Shown here piece after piece: positions 24,701 through 34,349 of a DNA stretch of 64,000 nt. The notes beneath the pieces are model-generated. The model saw only the letters and a program-made list of their open reading frames with translations. It searched no databases and was not told the DNA's origin. The first letter of the stretch is position 1. Each line of letters starts with the position of its first letter. The stretch covers positions 9,067,501 through 9,131,500 of the forward strand of contig NC_074716.1 of the NCBI RefSeq assembly GCF_947242115.1, written 5' to 3'. The translations under genes were made by a program, and so were the position numbers. This DNA comes from Biomphalaria glabrata. Taxonomy: Eukaryota > Mollusca > Gastropoda > Planorbidae.

Positions 24701-25896
24701 TGTAAGGTTTATATAAAATAATGTTTATAATCACTAACTAAAAGTCAACTTTGTCTCTCAGTAGATGGTTATCAAAAATCTCAATCTCAAGTATCTTGTG
24801 AAAATAAAAGTCAAGATTTAAACTGTGACGTGAGACAAGAGGCTGCAGATCAAACGTCATGTACTTCACATGATTATGATCCCAGCAGATCGACTGATAA
24901 TCAGAGTAAGTAATTGTTTATGATCTTACCATTAAAACAATCAATACAGGGTACAACTTTTGAGTTCAATCTTCATAATTTTTTGGTTTCCTACAGCTAG
25001 TCGTGGAGAATATTTTTTTTAAATGTGACGTTGCAACGAGCTATTGGTCTAAACTGCCCACAGGTTGCAACGCTGCAAGTTAGTGTCCAGGCCGAGCACA
25101 TCAACCTATCCGCCTTTAGTTTCACCAGCTGTCAGTTACGCGTTGGAGTTGGGTGGACTCAGGGGCGTCCTTAAAATCCCCAATGTTCAATCTCAGTCTT
25201 CACTAGGATTTAAACTGTTCACCCCTTGGCCTCAATAAAAGTGTCTTATCTGGGTCTGTAGAATTTCTACTGATCAGAAAGATTGGTTGTGCAAGTTTCT
25301 GTACCCGTCGTATTACTTTGAGTTCATAGCAATACACAGAACACACTCACAGATCAAGATACTCCACAATAAAGTAAATCAACAGGTGTATGTAGAATAT
25401 AAACTTTTAATCATGAACGGGAACAGTCTATAGTCTCAGTCACTAGAATAAAAGGTCTTGCTTCTATGAAAGCCTGGCCTCAACTGTCCGTTTATCTATA
25501 TCTACACTAGTCTCGCTTTGGATGTTGTCATAATTGTGCGTTCACTAACAGTCATCTCAAGTGCGTCTCTACACCACCACTTGTCTACAATAAATCTTTT
25601 CAGTCGTTAGTTGAAAGATGTAAATTTGAACTGGTAATTGTTACCCTGTAAAATAATTCAATGTTCTTCTTTCAGAACCAATGGAGTCTAAAGAGACTGG
25701 CTTGAAACTGCTGGAGAAGGAGAACGAGATACTCCGTGTTCAGCTGATGTGTAAGGTCTGTCGCACGGCGCCTGTGAAAGATTTGTTCCTTCCCTGTGGT
25801 GAGCTCAGCACTTGTTCTGACTGCTCAAAGCTGCTCACTCATTGTCCATCGTGCAATAAACAGATACTGGCCACTGTGACGGTGTATTTTAGTTAG
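17670..25896 (+). CDS. BIR / trypsin-like protease / BIR / RING protein, eight exons, 972 aa
   Basis: Proposed exons are 17670-18774, 19093-19155, 20665-21468, 22155-22337, 22777-23016, 24196-24354, 24762-24905 and 25676-25896. Every junction has GT-AG ends, every intron is phase 1, and the spliced length of 2919 nt is 972 codons plus a stop. Domains in order: hydrophobic stretches at residues 1-21 and about 113-132; a degenerate BIR at about 197-270; a PA-clan protease-like region at about 390-718 with GTGF near 479, a possible His at 528 and GSSGSPV with Ser680; an acidic linker; a canonical BIR at 772-836 (C806, C809, H826, C833); and a RING at 925-959. BIR plus C-terminal RING is the layout of IAP proteins, which act as ubiquitin ligases in cell-death and immune signalling. 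A protease-like domain between the BIRs is unusual. Function beyond the domains is inference. A polyadenylation signal, AATAAA, lies at 26632. Confidence 0.85.
19093..19155 (+). CDS. Exon 2: short acidic/Ser linker
   Basis: This 63-nt exon lies between a tgtcttctag acceptor and a G|GTACGT donor. It codes ESKYDSASCDSGYTSDQDL plus two residues, a flexible linker between the first BIR and the protease-like region. The exon is phase 1 on both sides, so it could be skipped without changing the frame. Confidence 0.75.
19255..19510 (+). mobile_element. SINE type A body in intron 2
   Basis: The plus-strand copy has actgaaacttagaactttg, ggaggtaaaggcgattggt, cattgtgctggccacatga, ctccctcgtt and tttacatcatg, the body shared with copies at 44780-45045, 46735-46945 and 59935-60222. 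The tRNA-like head is lost or very decayed. Confidence 0.7.
19726..19925 (-). mobile_element. SINE family D, minus strand, in intron 2
   Basis: The copy shares cagagcgctatggtcc, a tggtccagtg segment, a poly-G run, tcttggagaaggttt and ccgtgctgtcc with 42100-42265. At its right end, gatgggaggccgagttctta then gccaatgagctatcc reads on the minus strand like a tRNA-type head (ggatagctcattggc). It is probably a tRNA-derived SINE distinct from types A and B. Confidence 0.5.
20665..21468 (+). CDS. Exon 3: main part of the protease-like region
   Basis: The exon codes residues 390-657 after a tttgcag acceptor, with a G|GTATGA donor. It reads CHKNPGHYAYFPIHRLKLEQ, then VSRVGTGFISL, a pattern seen at the first strand of trypsin-like folds. 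ETSRHLVYDIDEA follows, with a candidate catalytic His at 528, then KLFIVEYPHGGEKVLSYGD near 615-630, which resembles the substrate-side loop before the catalytic serine in PA-clan proteases. The Asp of a triad cannot be assigned by eye. The protease call depends mainly on GTGF, PHG and the serine motif in exon 4. Confidence 0.75.
21852..22135. repeat. hAT-like end and small tandem duplication in intron 3
   Basis: Positions 21853-21897 (gtgatgcccaaactatggcc, then ccacatccggccc) match in reverse complement the hAT end at about 35300-35346. A weak opposite end (ttttggaatcactg) lies at 22020-22033, so a short MITE of about 180 bp is possible. After it a segment of about 55 bp (gagtagaaacat ... 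gtatattattg) is duplicated between 22031 and 22135. Confidence 0.45.
22155..22337 (+). CDS. Exon 4: catalytic-serine motif of the protease-like domain
   Basis: The exon codes residues 658-718 after a ctctctaccag acceptor, with a G|GTAACA donor. It contains TCEGSSGSPVITFV: the GSSGSP core corresponds to the GDSGGP motif of chymotrypsin-fold proteases, with Ser680 as nucleophile. LDIWVHNGQNKVHGLGCSVM follows, like the strand after the serine in this fold. The key serine is present, so the domain could be active. Confidence 0.8.
22777..23016 (+). CDS. Exon 5: acidic linker and first half of canonical BIR
   Basis: The exon codes residues 719-798. An acidic, Ser-rich linker (ESDSEDENSPGNQ) precedes YQKRLETFSNWSYCEIFEPE and LLATAGFFYAG, the helix and turn that open a BIR domain. 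R772, W779 and the AGFFYAG turn match the family. The donor after ATGCAG is GTAATG, and the BIR is completed by exon 6. Confidence 0.85.
23070..23540 (+). repeat. Two copies of an unclassified repeat in intron 5
   Basis: Two diverged direct copies, about 23070-23270 and 23305-23540, share ctctgtctgtctgg or equivalent, cattctcggatcaag or cattctccgatcaag, acaattattcattaa or acaatgatttattg, and a polyA-like middle. A third copy is at 7380-7600. No terminal repeats were recognised. Confidence 0.5.
24196..24354 (+). CDS. Exon 6: zinc-binding half of canonical BIR
   Basis: The exon codes residues 799-851 and carries all four ligands with standard spacing: C806-x2-C809-x16-H826-x6-C833. The text CVRCFQCGLGLRSWRAGDD then YAQHDKYKPSCPFL is a textbook BIR. 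The acceptor is ctttatgtacag and the donor G|GTAACA. Confidence 0.9.
24762..24905 (+). CDS. Exon 7: Gln/Ser-rich linker
   Basis: The exon codes residues 852-899, polar text without a recognised domain (YQKSQSQVSCENKSQ ... HDYDPSRSTDNQ), between BIR and RING. A strong acceptor (tttgtctctcag) and a GTAAGT donor support it, and the frame is kept on both sides. Confidence 0.8.
25080..25235 (-). mobile_element. SINE type A fragment in intron 7
   Basis: On the plus strand the copy reads ggagttgggtggactcagg, ggcgtccttaaaatccc, aatctcagtcttcactagg, atttaaactg, the reverse complement of the type A head and body. The B-box equivalent is mutated. Confidence 0.55.
25676..25896 (+). CDS. Exon 8: short coiled segment and C-terminal RING
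   Basis: The exon codes residues 900-972 and the stop. LKLLEKENEILRVQL is a short amphipathic helix. The RING follows: C925-x2-C928, C940, C946, C949, C956, C959, ending TVTVYFS as IAP RINGs do (compare the V-R-x-F-S tail). The family's PCGH is PCGE here, so Glu942 takes the place of the zinc-ligand His of C3HC4 RINGs. Confidence 0.9.
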
Positions 25897-25899
25897 AAT

Positions 25900-26830
25900 G
25901 AGGAATGCAAAAAAGTATGTCACCTAGAACTTAATAACTCTATTACATCCATTTCTAGAAAGATGTCTAAGTGACCGACATTGTGTGTGTGTGTGTGAAA
26001 GTGTGGAGTAAATCACATCCATCATATATCATGTGACATTATCCTACACATTTAAAAAAAAATTAAATTATGTAATAATGTCATTCCCATTAAAAAAAAA
26101 AAGATTTATTATTATTCTGTTTAAATCTTTTTTATTAATCAAGATGATTTATTTAATCAGTTTTTTTCTTTTTTTTAATTTTTTAGGATGATTTCACAGT
26201 GTTTAGAAAAAGATGTCTTACAAAGATGTAAAGATACCAAGAACACATTAAAACTATACTTATTCTTCACTTCAGTAAGACTTTATCCTTGATCATGTCT
26301 ATGTCCTTTATTTCCGCACTCTGGGCGCACGTTCCATTCTCTCTTTCATTGTCTTCTGTCTCATTTCTGCACTTGACCAAATAACAACTCCACCAGTTGT
26401 GTCTGTAAACTGCCTGTCCCAAGTCAGGAGAAAGGAGGAGGGTTTAGTTTGGGACTAGCAAACCCAACTTGTAAAAAAACAAAGATACTTCAAGGAGACT
26501 TTAAATCTTTTCCTCATTCTTTTCGACAACTTTCTTCTTTCAGCCTAAACATCTAAACAATGTTCATGTGTTTTATCTTGACCGTCATTTTGTTTAAGTA
26601 TGATGGTCCATACTAGTGTAATATATATATAAATAAAATGTAATATTAAACACTTTAAGTATAATTTCACTTTGAAGCATGAATGTATTAGTAACTAGCT
26701 ACACAACTTAGATGTTGAAAAAAGCTACAAGCCGAATATTTTAACGAATTATATTGAATTTACTATTTACTATAACTATAAATACAAAAGAAGTACAACC
26801 CTTGTAGATTGTAGATTTATCTTTAAGAGG
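25900..26830. other. 3' flank of the BIR/protease gene
   Basis: The stretch includes the presumed 3' untranslated region, with a (GT)n run near 25984 and AATAAA at 26632. No further gene was recognised. Confidence 0.5.
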
Positions 26831-26834
26831 CAAC

Positions 26835-27010
26835 AACATTTGGATGTCTGCCTGGTCGTGGGGTATGCGCCATGGACTGTCGTTCCGTGGTCTAGATGCT
26901 CCCGTGGTTCTAAACCCTGGCCGCTGACATCCCCCTTCGTCCTGCAGGTTTGGGCTAGGGTGCCATTGTCTTCAAACCTGAAGGCACACCTGAAACATGT
27001 CAAACAAACT
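26835..27010 (+). mobile_element. SINE type B
   Basis: A tRNA-like head (gtctgcctggtcgtggggta, a decayed A box) is followed by a B-box-like gtggttctaaaccctgg. The body cgtcctgcaggtttgggct and gaaggcacacctgaaacatg follows. Related copies lie at 48315-48478 and 59278-59450. Confidence 0.7.
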
Positions 27011-27039
27011 TTTGACGATGTATTTACCACACGTAATAA

Positions 27040-27390
27040 AGATTATCAATATCTTATCTTATCTTATATAATACAGACGTTACTTCAAAAAAGAAGATGA
27101 TTACGTCCTACGCATCATGCATTTAGTCATGCATATTAACCAATGACTTAAATTCTGCCAAGTCACTGGTTTTCCTGGCTAGCTCAGGCAACCCATTCCA
27201 TGCTCTAATAGCACTAGGGAAGAAGGAGTATTTGTACAAATTTGTCCTAGCATATGGGACGAGGAATGTGCCTTTATCTTTGTGTCTTTCAGAGTATTTT
27301 ATTAAATTTTGTTTTTGTATTTGAAGATTATGGTTCAGTGTTTTATGTATTATTGCTACTTTACTTTTGAGCCTTCTCAATATTTGTGTA
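27040..27390 (-). mobile_element. CR1/Jockey-like LINE 3' end
   Basis: The minus strand encodes RRLKSKVAIIHKTLNHNL, then QKQNLIKYSERHKDKGTF, YKYSFFPSAIRAWNGLP and a C-terminus like that of the copy at 11360-11875. The 3' tail (rev. comp. of ataatacagacgttacttc) ends in taagataagata units. Only the last 100 or so residues remain, so it is strongly 5'-truncated. Confidence 0.85.
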
Positions 27391-27399
27391 TGTGCACAA

Positions 27400-28479
27400 G
27401 AATATACAAAATGCATAATAAAAAAACTTAAATCTAGGTTTAAGTATAACTTAAGTTTTTGACTACATTAGTCAAATATGCCCTGTTAATCGGGTCACGT
27501 ATGGGCGTGATAATGGCGTTGTCCTAATAGAGGCTGATTTTAATACGCAAACATTTTCTATTTTACAAAAATGTTTCGATTCATTATGACTCAGTCCGAA
27601 TAAACGGCTGGTCCGATTAACCGTTTGTCTGATTAACGGGATTTTACTATATGTATATTGTTTTACAATTTCATTTTCAATACATGCTATGGTCGCCTTT
27701 TGAAGACAATATTATTTTGTTTTTGTCTAGAAATATATAAACTATATCGTAAGATAAGTTAGACACATGTGTACATAGTGGGACGTCTGCTTTTCATATG
27801 ACACTATATATAGATCTGAGGGACTAATCTGTAATATTGTATATTAATTTGATGTATTTTTTATATCATAAATAAAATACTTATATTATTTTTTGAATTT
27901 TATAAACTTAATACTTATGTTATGCGTAGGACGTAATCATCTTTTTTGAAGTCAAGTCTTTATCATATATGATAAGATAAGATGTCTTTAATATTTTAAT
28001 ATAATATGTTTGTTATTTGTTTAATGCCATAAGCTGTATAATATTGTAATAACTTAAGGGAGGCAAACTCAACGAGACACATATATCTTTATTTACACGA
28101 CATCACAAGTTCATAAAACATCATCTCTCTTAGGCACAGTCTTTTCACTTCGGCTCTCAACTTGGACGGAAATCGTTCTCCTCTTCCTAATGTTGACATC
28201 CTTCTAGGTCTAGTCTATCACAGTGCGCACCTTCTAGCACTAGCCTGGATGGCGGTGCGCACGGCAGAGTTATAACAATATGCTATTTTATTTAAAATTT
28301 TGAACAAACATAAATAATATAAATGTACTTTTGGCAGCCTTTTTTAAAGTCGGTCTACAATTATATATTATTCTTGTTAATTTTTACCTCACATTTTTCA
28401 CTGTCATTAATAAATGTAAAAATAAATGTATGAAATTTAAAAAAATAAATAACTCATACGATGTCTCATTTTAATTTTA
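27400..28479. other. Gene-free stretch
   Basis: No coding text is recognised. Positions 27915-27985 hold another scrap of the LINE 3' tail (cgtaggacgtaatcatctt, then taagataagatgtc). Otherwise the sequence is AT-rich. Confidence 0.45.
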
Positions 28480-29413
28480 TCTATATTATAAGTAGAAAGT
28501 AAGGCGTATGTATGTATGTATGTATGTATGTATGTATGTATGTGTATGTATGTATGTATGTATGTATGTATTTGCCGAATAGAAATCAAAACAGTTTGAC
28601 CAATCTTAATAAAACTTGGCAGAAATGTTCCTTGGGTGCTAACTTAGACCGTAGTGTATGTATTGTAGCCCTAAAACAGACTTAAGACCCTCAAAAAAAA
28701 GTTTACCTACTCTATGAAAGCATTATAACTTCATCGATCTAGGCTATGTTTACCATATTTACGTGAAAAGATGGAAAGGATAGAGATCTAGATCTAATTT
28801 TAAGAACTACACTTTGCACAGATAGTTTTTTACTTTGACACATGAAAATGCAAAAATATAGTCCATTAATTTCATTATTTAATTAAATTAATTTTCAAAA
28901 TTGTGTTTCAAAAGCATTTTTTACATAAATTCGTTCCTTATATCTGCGAATTTTGGTATTCCTGACGTACATTCTTTTATTAGACAATACCATATAATGT
29001 TACACATCTTTCTATTCCTAGGTCTAAAACTCCAATTCAACTTTAGAATGATATAATATCTCTTCGCAAAGATAGTTTTATACTTTAACACATGAACATA
29101 CTAATTATAGTCCATTCATTTCATATTGTAATAAAATTAACATTCAAATTTGTTTTTTTTAAAGCATTTTTACATTCTTAATATCGCGTGCTTCTAAATA
29201 TAGATCTATACACAAGCCAATGTTTTCATTTTAAAAAATTGAATTCAGGTCAAGTAGCTTTTTTTAGCTCCATTCTTAATATATTTTGATTCATAAATTC
29301 ATGCATTCGCTTTACTTATAACATTACTATTTTCTTTATTTGTTTCTAATGCACTATATCGGTGACTACATCAGCAATACGCAAGTTAAGGGCAGCGGGT
29401 AATATCTGTCTAG
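28480..29413 (+). mobile_element. Non-autonomous Helitron, copy 1 (934 bp)
   Basis: The element begins TCTATATTATAAGTAG directly after a host A and ends ggtaatatctgtCTAG directly before a host T, the A|T target and TC...CTAG ends of Helitrons. The interior (accaatctta-ataaaactt, tgtagccctaaaac, cttaagaccctc) matches the second copy at 35354-36016. A (GTAT)n run at 28507-28571 lies just inside the 5' end. An internal stretch (gcaaagatag, tttaacacatgaacat) is duplicated around 28800-28925 and 29045-29175. No Rep/helicase is encoded. Confidence 0.8.
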
Positions 29414-29579
29414 TTATTATACTCCTGATTAGCTCATTCTAGTTTAATTCAATAGCTTCTCCTTGCAAGCTTTACTATAGAAGCATTGCTGGTTGATTTC
29501 AAGGTGCATATATTGGCTAGAACTCGGCTACTCAGAATCCAGGAGGGATGCACATGTGAACAAATAATTTACAGCCATC

Positions 29580-29965
29580 ATTTTTATTTGGAAATTTCGA
29601 GTGGAGGGGGGTGAGACCGCAAGGTCAAACCGACCCTAATGACGCATGTAAGGCTAGTCTAAGAGTCCGAAGATTAATGAGGAGTGCAGTATTTCACGTA
29701 TTTACGAAGACCCAGCTACGACCTACATATTTTGTCATATCTAACGCAGACATAACAATTGTCCATTCAAATCCCCAGACTTTATCGAGGTAAAAAAAAT
29801 CTTCATCGAGTTTCGAACCCAGGACCTCAGTTTTGTAAGCCAAGAGCTTAACCATTCAGCCACCGCGCCCCCAAGTTGGTCTTCAAATCGTTTCCGATGG
29901 GCATCTCATAGCACTTACCAAAAAAAAAAAGGACTGTCCCGTTGGAGGAAAACGTTTGGGAAACA
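29580..29965. mobile_element. LINE 3' tail, SINE head and hAT end in a row
   Basis: Positions 29655-29770 match the LINE 3' end at 55041-55150 (gtccgaagattaatgagga, tgcagtatttc, gacctacatattttg). Positions 29790-29875 read on the minus strand as a tRNA-like SINE head: A-box region gtggctgaatggttaagc and B box ggttcgaaactcg-like. Positions 29926-29965 end ggaaaacgtttgggaaaca then ctgg, like a hAT terminus. Confidence 0.55.
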
Positions 29966-29969
29966 CTGG

Positions 29970-31750
29970 CCTATGCTAAGTGCAATGTCAATGTCTAAAT
30001 AATCGAATAACTCTGCAAGTCAACGTAACGTAGTAATATAAGCATTGGTAAATATATAACTATTTTGTTGCTTCTAAGTAGACTAAAATGAGAAATTAAA
30101 GATGCCGAAACATTAGTTCTTCCTTAAATACAAAATCAATATTATAATGTTCGAATCAGTTGTAGGCCTATTAACTTATATAGGCCTAATTAAATGATAA
30201 AGCAAAGATTAACGTCTACATAGTCTAATTGTACCCGTTTTTTAATTGCATTTCCCTACTTTTCCTTGGTCTTTTCTACTTATAAATTATTTTACGTTGA
30301 GAGAAAAAAAGAACTCCTTGACACGTTCAAACCAATAAGAAGATAATAAAACTTATAAAGCCTAGCGCAAAGAAAGACAGAAAAACAAGACTAAATGAAT
30401 TAAATTGAAAATCTAGGCTTATTAAATATTTAATTACAATTGTTAGTAGGCCTAAGTAATAGGCAATGAAATTAATTATTATGTTTATCATAAGTTTCTC
30501 AGACCAAGTGACTTTTTAGAACTGTTTATCATTCACACAAAATTAGAAAGAAAAAAAGTAGGCCTACTTTTCATTTGGTGAATCTTATATTCTTTGTTCT
30601 TTTTAAAATATTTTTCTAGTTGCACTTATATTCACACCTTAGAATAAACCGTATATAGTAATAATTTAAATGGGGAATATACCTTAATAGGCCAATTATA
30701 GCATAAAATACAAACGTCTGTTATTTGAAACAGCTAGCCCTTTGAGTTTATTATAAAGTTCAATCTCAAGGAGTATACGCACTTTTTTTTTTCATTGGCG
30801 AAATATATGTGTCAATATTTCAAAAAAATACATAAAAAACGAATTGCACTGAAGTCTTGATTAATATGATAAATGATAAATTAACTTCTTTCTCCACGAT
30901 CATCACAAAAGAAAAACGTTTCATCAGGTTTAAATTATCGATATGATGTCGTATTTTCCTGGATTACATAATAGACATTCTAGTTCGCCTCTCATCAAAC
31001 ACAATATGAAACATTTTTGTATTAACTTTTTTTTTAACTAGTAACCTTCAATAAAGTTTTACAAGGCTTAGTCCTATATACAGTCGCAATAAATAGCCTC
31101 GCTCCACACTTTAACTTTGAAGAAGAAAAAAAGACACACAATTATAGCCTACTTATTTAGATTACTGGCAAATACAAATATCTTTACGAGAAATGTTTAT
31201 TATAGTAAAAAAAAAAAAAAAAAAAAAACTTGCCTAAAGCCGCATTCTATACAATGCCTAGACAAAGTAGGAAATGTAGAAATCGTTCCTCACTTTGCCT
31301 GGACACCTTGGCATTCTAGTGAATGCTGGCTTCTTATCCACTAGGTTATTTTTAGTAGACCAGTAGATCTGGGTATCTGTCAGAATGCATTAAATGAGTT
31401 TAGAAATAATAATAACATTATCATCCCGCAGTTAATTAAGATCTTGGCTACTAGATTCTAGATTATAGACTATGGTCACTATAGAGTATAGAGTCTTAGA
31501 CTAGAAATAGATCTATAAGATTGGTTCTAAATTCTGGGACTAATCTAGATCTAGACAGATTGGTAGAAGTAGAGCTAGATCTAAATCTAGCTTCATTCTA
31601 GATCTATGACTATATAATTTATTTTATTTAAAGACTAGTTTATTAAAGGTATAGTATAATATAATAATAGTACTAGATCTATACACTATACAGTAGTATA
31701 CAAAAAATACTATAATACTATAATATACTATACTATATTATAGTAGATCT
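29970..31750. other. Gene-free stretch, rich in CTAGATCT motifs at its end
   Basis: No gene is recognised. A pure A run lies at 31207-31228. From about 31440 to 31745 the sequence is an irregular patchwork of tctagatct, ctatagagtatag and tactataata motifs. Confidence 0.45.
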
Positions 31751-31758
31751 ATATTTAA

Positions 31759-33060
31759 AGGGTAACTCCGATGGTTTTGACAATTTTTGATATAATATGT
31801 GTTTTGATTTATAGATAATGAATATATTATTCTTTTTTTTTTATTTGCAAGAATAACTTAGTAATTGATGTTTTTGTGACATAATTTTTCTGCGCATCCA
31901 AAACAGTCAGATTTTCACTGAATTTCTGTGTGACGTCACGACGGTGCACTCAAATCCTATTGATACTCATTGATAGGGAGGCGAAAAAGAAATTATCTTT
32001 GATAAAAAAAAAATTTTCGTTATTACATCATTAAAATACTTTAAAAGAAATTTCTAATGGTGTATTAATTATGACTGTATGTTTGACCGTAAGAAAATTA
32101 TGATTTTTTTGTGCTGTTTCGACCTAACATTGGTTGACATGGAAAAAGTGATGAGAGAGCTTGACGCTGGCTCAGCCGGCGAGACACACCCCCAAGGTCA
32201 AAAGTTAAAAAGTTGGAATTGAGTTTCGTAGACGATAGATCTACTTATAAAATAAGAAATTTAATAGTAGATCTAGTATTCGTAGTAAATTTCTAGCTCA
32301 CAAATCTGATTTCATTTATATTTATGAACTTCAGTTGTTTAAAATGTCTCAGTAGTATCATTAATTGAATTCTTTGGCCTGGAAATCCAATGTATTGTTG
32401 GTACTGCACCTGGTATTAACTTCAATTTTTTTTTAAAATCCCATTTCCACAGCAGTGAAGTTGCTGAAACAGCTTCTCTCAAAATGGTTTGAGCATAAAC
32501 AGGAATTAGCTAATGCCTTTGTAAAATATTTGCTCTTCAGGCGAATAAATTTTCCCCATTTTCCCTTTAAAACTTCATCTCTTGGAAACAAATGAAAAGA
32601 GACACTAATTTCTGTATCAGCATACTTGCTGATTTTATCTTTGTGATTGGAACTACTGCAACAAGCTGAAGAACAATATTTAATTTTCTTCAAGTAGAAA
32701 TAGAGGTTTATAAACAATGACCGATTATAAATCAACGTGGAGACTAGATCTAGCTGTGAAGCGTAACAATAAATGCGATCCGATAGGTCTAGATCTAGAC
32801 TAGAGAAGAGAGTTTATCGGTTATATAGGTCTAGATCTATATTTAGCCAGCACCTTCGTGACGTCACGTTTTTAAAAACTAAAAACATCTCGCAGAATCC
32901 CGTTTTTTTGGGGGCGTGGAGAATTTTCTGTCTAATTTATTAAATATAAAATTTTCCGAGCATTTAAATAAAAAATGATATAATGTTTACTATTACAACT
33001 TTTTACGCAGAATTTAAATATGTCAATAACTAAAATTTGAAAAACTATCGGAGTTTCCCT
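31759..33060 (-). mobile_element. Kolobok-type DNA transposon remnant with THAP domain
   Basis: The ends are inverted repeats: AGGGTAACTCCGATGG on the left and, in reverse complement, AGGGAAACTCCGATAG on the right. Each is flanked by TTAA (31755-31758 and 33061-33064), the target duplication used by Kolobok elements. Inside, the minus strand at 32735-32433 encodes a THAP zinc-finger-like region: KIKYCSSACCSSSN, SVSFHLFPRDEVLKGKWGKF and CLCSNHFERSCF. GTGACGTCACG palindromes sit near each end (about 31932 and 32858). The transposase catalytic part is missing, so this is an internally deleted element of 1302 bp. Confidence 0.8.
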
Positions 33061-33186
33061 TTAAATAATTTAATACTATACTATTACTTAGGATATACTG
33101 TAACTATTAGCTAGAGACCACTACTAGACTGGGCGAGTAGATCTACTAGTAGTAGTGCTTATAAACATTGTGATCATCCTTAGCGC

Positions 33187-34240
33187 TTGTTTTCATTGAT
33201 TTTCAAAGATTTGGAAAAGTTTCTGCAGGTAACACGGAGTAGAAGTCAATACTCTGCATCACTTGAAATTTATCAAGCAGGAATGTCTGGCTTTGTATAT
33301 CAATCAGTTCCAGTAGCAGATCTGTTGGAGCACTTGACACATCAGCAGCTAACAGATTTTCAAAAAACATCACATGCTCCAGATTTAAAACCTTTCCATA
33401 GAAATTTTGTTGGTGGATGATGCAGTGAAGCTGCAGGGGTTCAGATCCATTAGACTCAACAACTATTTAAATAACTCTTGCTTTCAGTCCGCTGTGACAT
33501 CCAACCATATTTCTACCGCCATCAGTAGTCACTCCAACTAATTTATTCCAAGGAAGAGCAAGGTCCTCTATGATGGTTGACACTTCTTTGAACAGGTCTT
33601 CTCCAGTTGCAGTCCCATGAAGTCCGAGCTTCTAACTCCTGTTATATCAAAATTGCATTGCTGTTTGTACTGGGAATAAATACCAACAGTCGCGCGGTAT
33701 GAGTTATGTCAGTGGACTCGTCAGCGGCATTTAAAAACATTTCGAACTTTGTTCTGTCTTTTAATTTTGTGAATGGAGATTTTCACCCATATCTTCCACT
33801 TGCCTTATAATTGTCATGCGATAAAGGCTGACAGCTTAGATTCTACTGCATTATTCTTTTCAGGACACATTTCTTCCATCACTGCTAGCAAGCACTTTTT
33901 TACACATTCGCCATCGGAAAAAGGTTTCATTGCTCTACTTAAGATGCAAGCAACTCTGTAGCTGCCCTTATCGCCGACTCATTTTCTTTTCTCTTTTTGT
34001 AAATATTCTCGTCAATCCCCCAATCTCTAGTCGTAACTTAACAATCTTGTCTTCGGGGCTCAAACCAAGAATGACACCATATGTGTTTGGTTTCATAATG
34101 TCTTTTTAATGTTATTTTTTTTATAACAGCCACACTTTCTTTACAAATCAGACATGTTGGCTTACTATCATATTCCACAAAAAAGTAAAAATCTGTCAAC
34201 TTTTCCCTAAAGTTTCTACATTCAGAGTCCACTATTCGTT
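33187..34240 (-). pseudogene. Decayed hAT transposase (BED-finger type)
   Basis: At the N-terminal end (34232-34038, minus strand) lies FREKLTDFYFFVEYDSKPTC then LICKESVAVIKKITLKRHYE and TKH, the BED-like zinc finger found in GTF2IRD2/ZBED-related hAT transposases. Below it the minus strand continues in broken frames (MKPFSDGECVKKCLLAVME, NWLE, MAVEIWLDVTAD) down to about 33190. At least five stops or frame changes are seen. The far end of the element was not found. Confidence 0.65.
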
Positions 34241-34349
34241 TCTTAGGCTATCTAATTTCATTAAATCACAAACATAAAACAATACAGTACCAATCGCTTT
34301 GATATCAAAAGAACACAATTTAAAAAAAAATACATTAAATAACATGATG

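Noticed and set aside
33187-33420. Plus-strand 77-residue frame
   Set aside because: It is antisense to the decayed hAT transposase and has no domain of its own.
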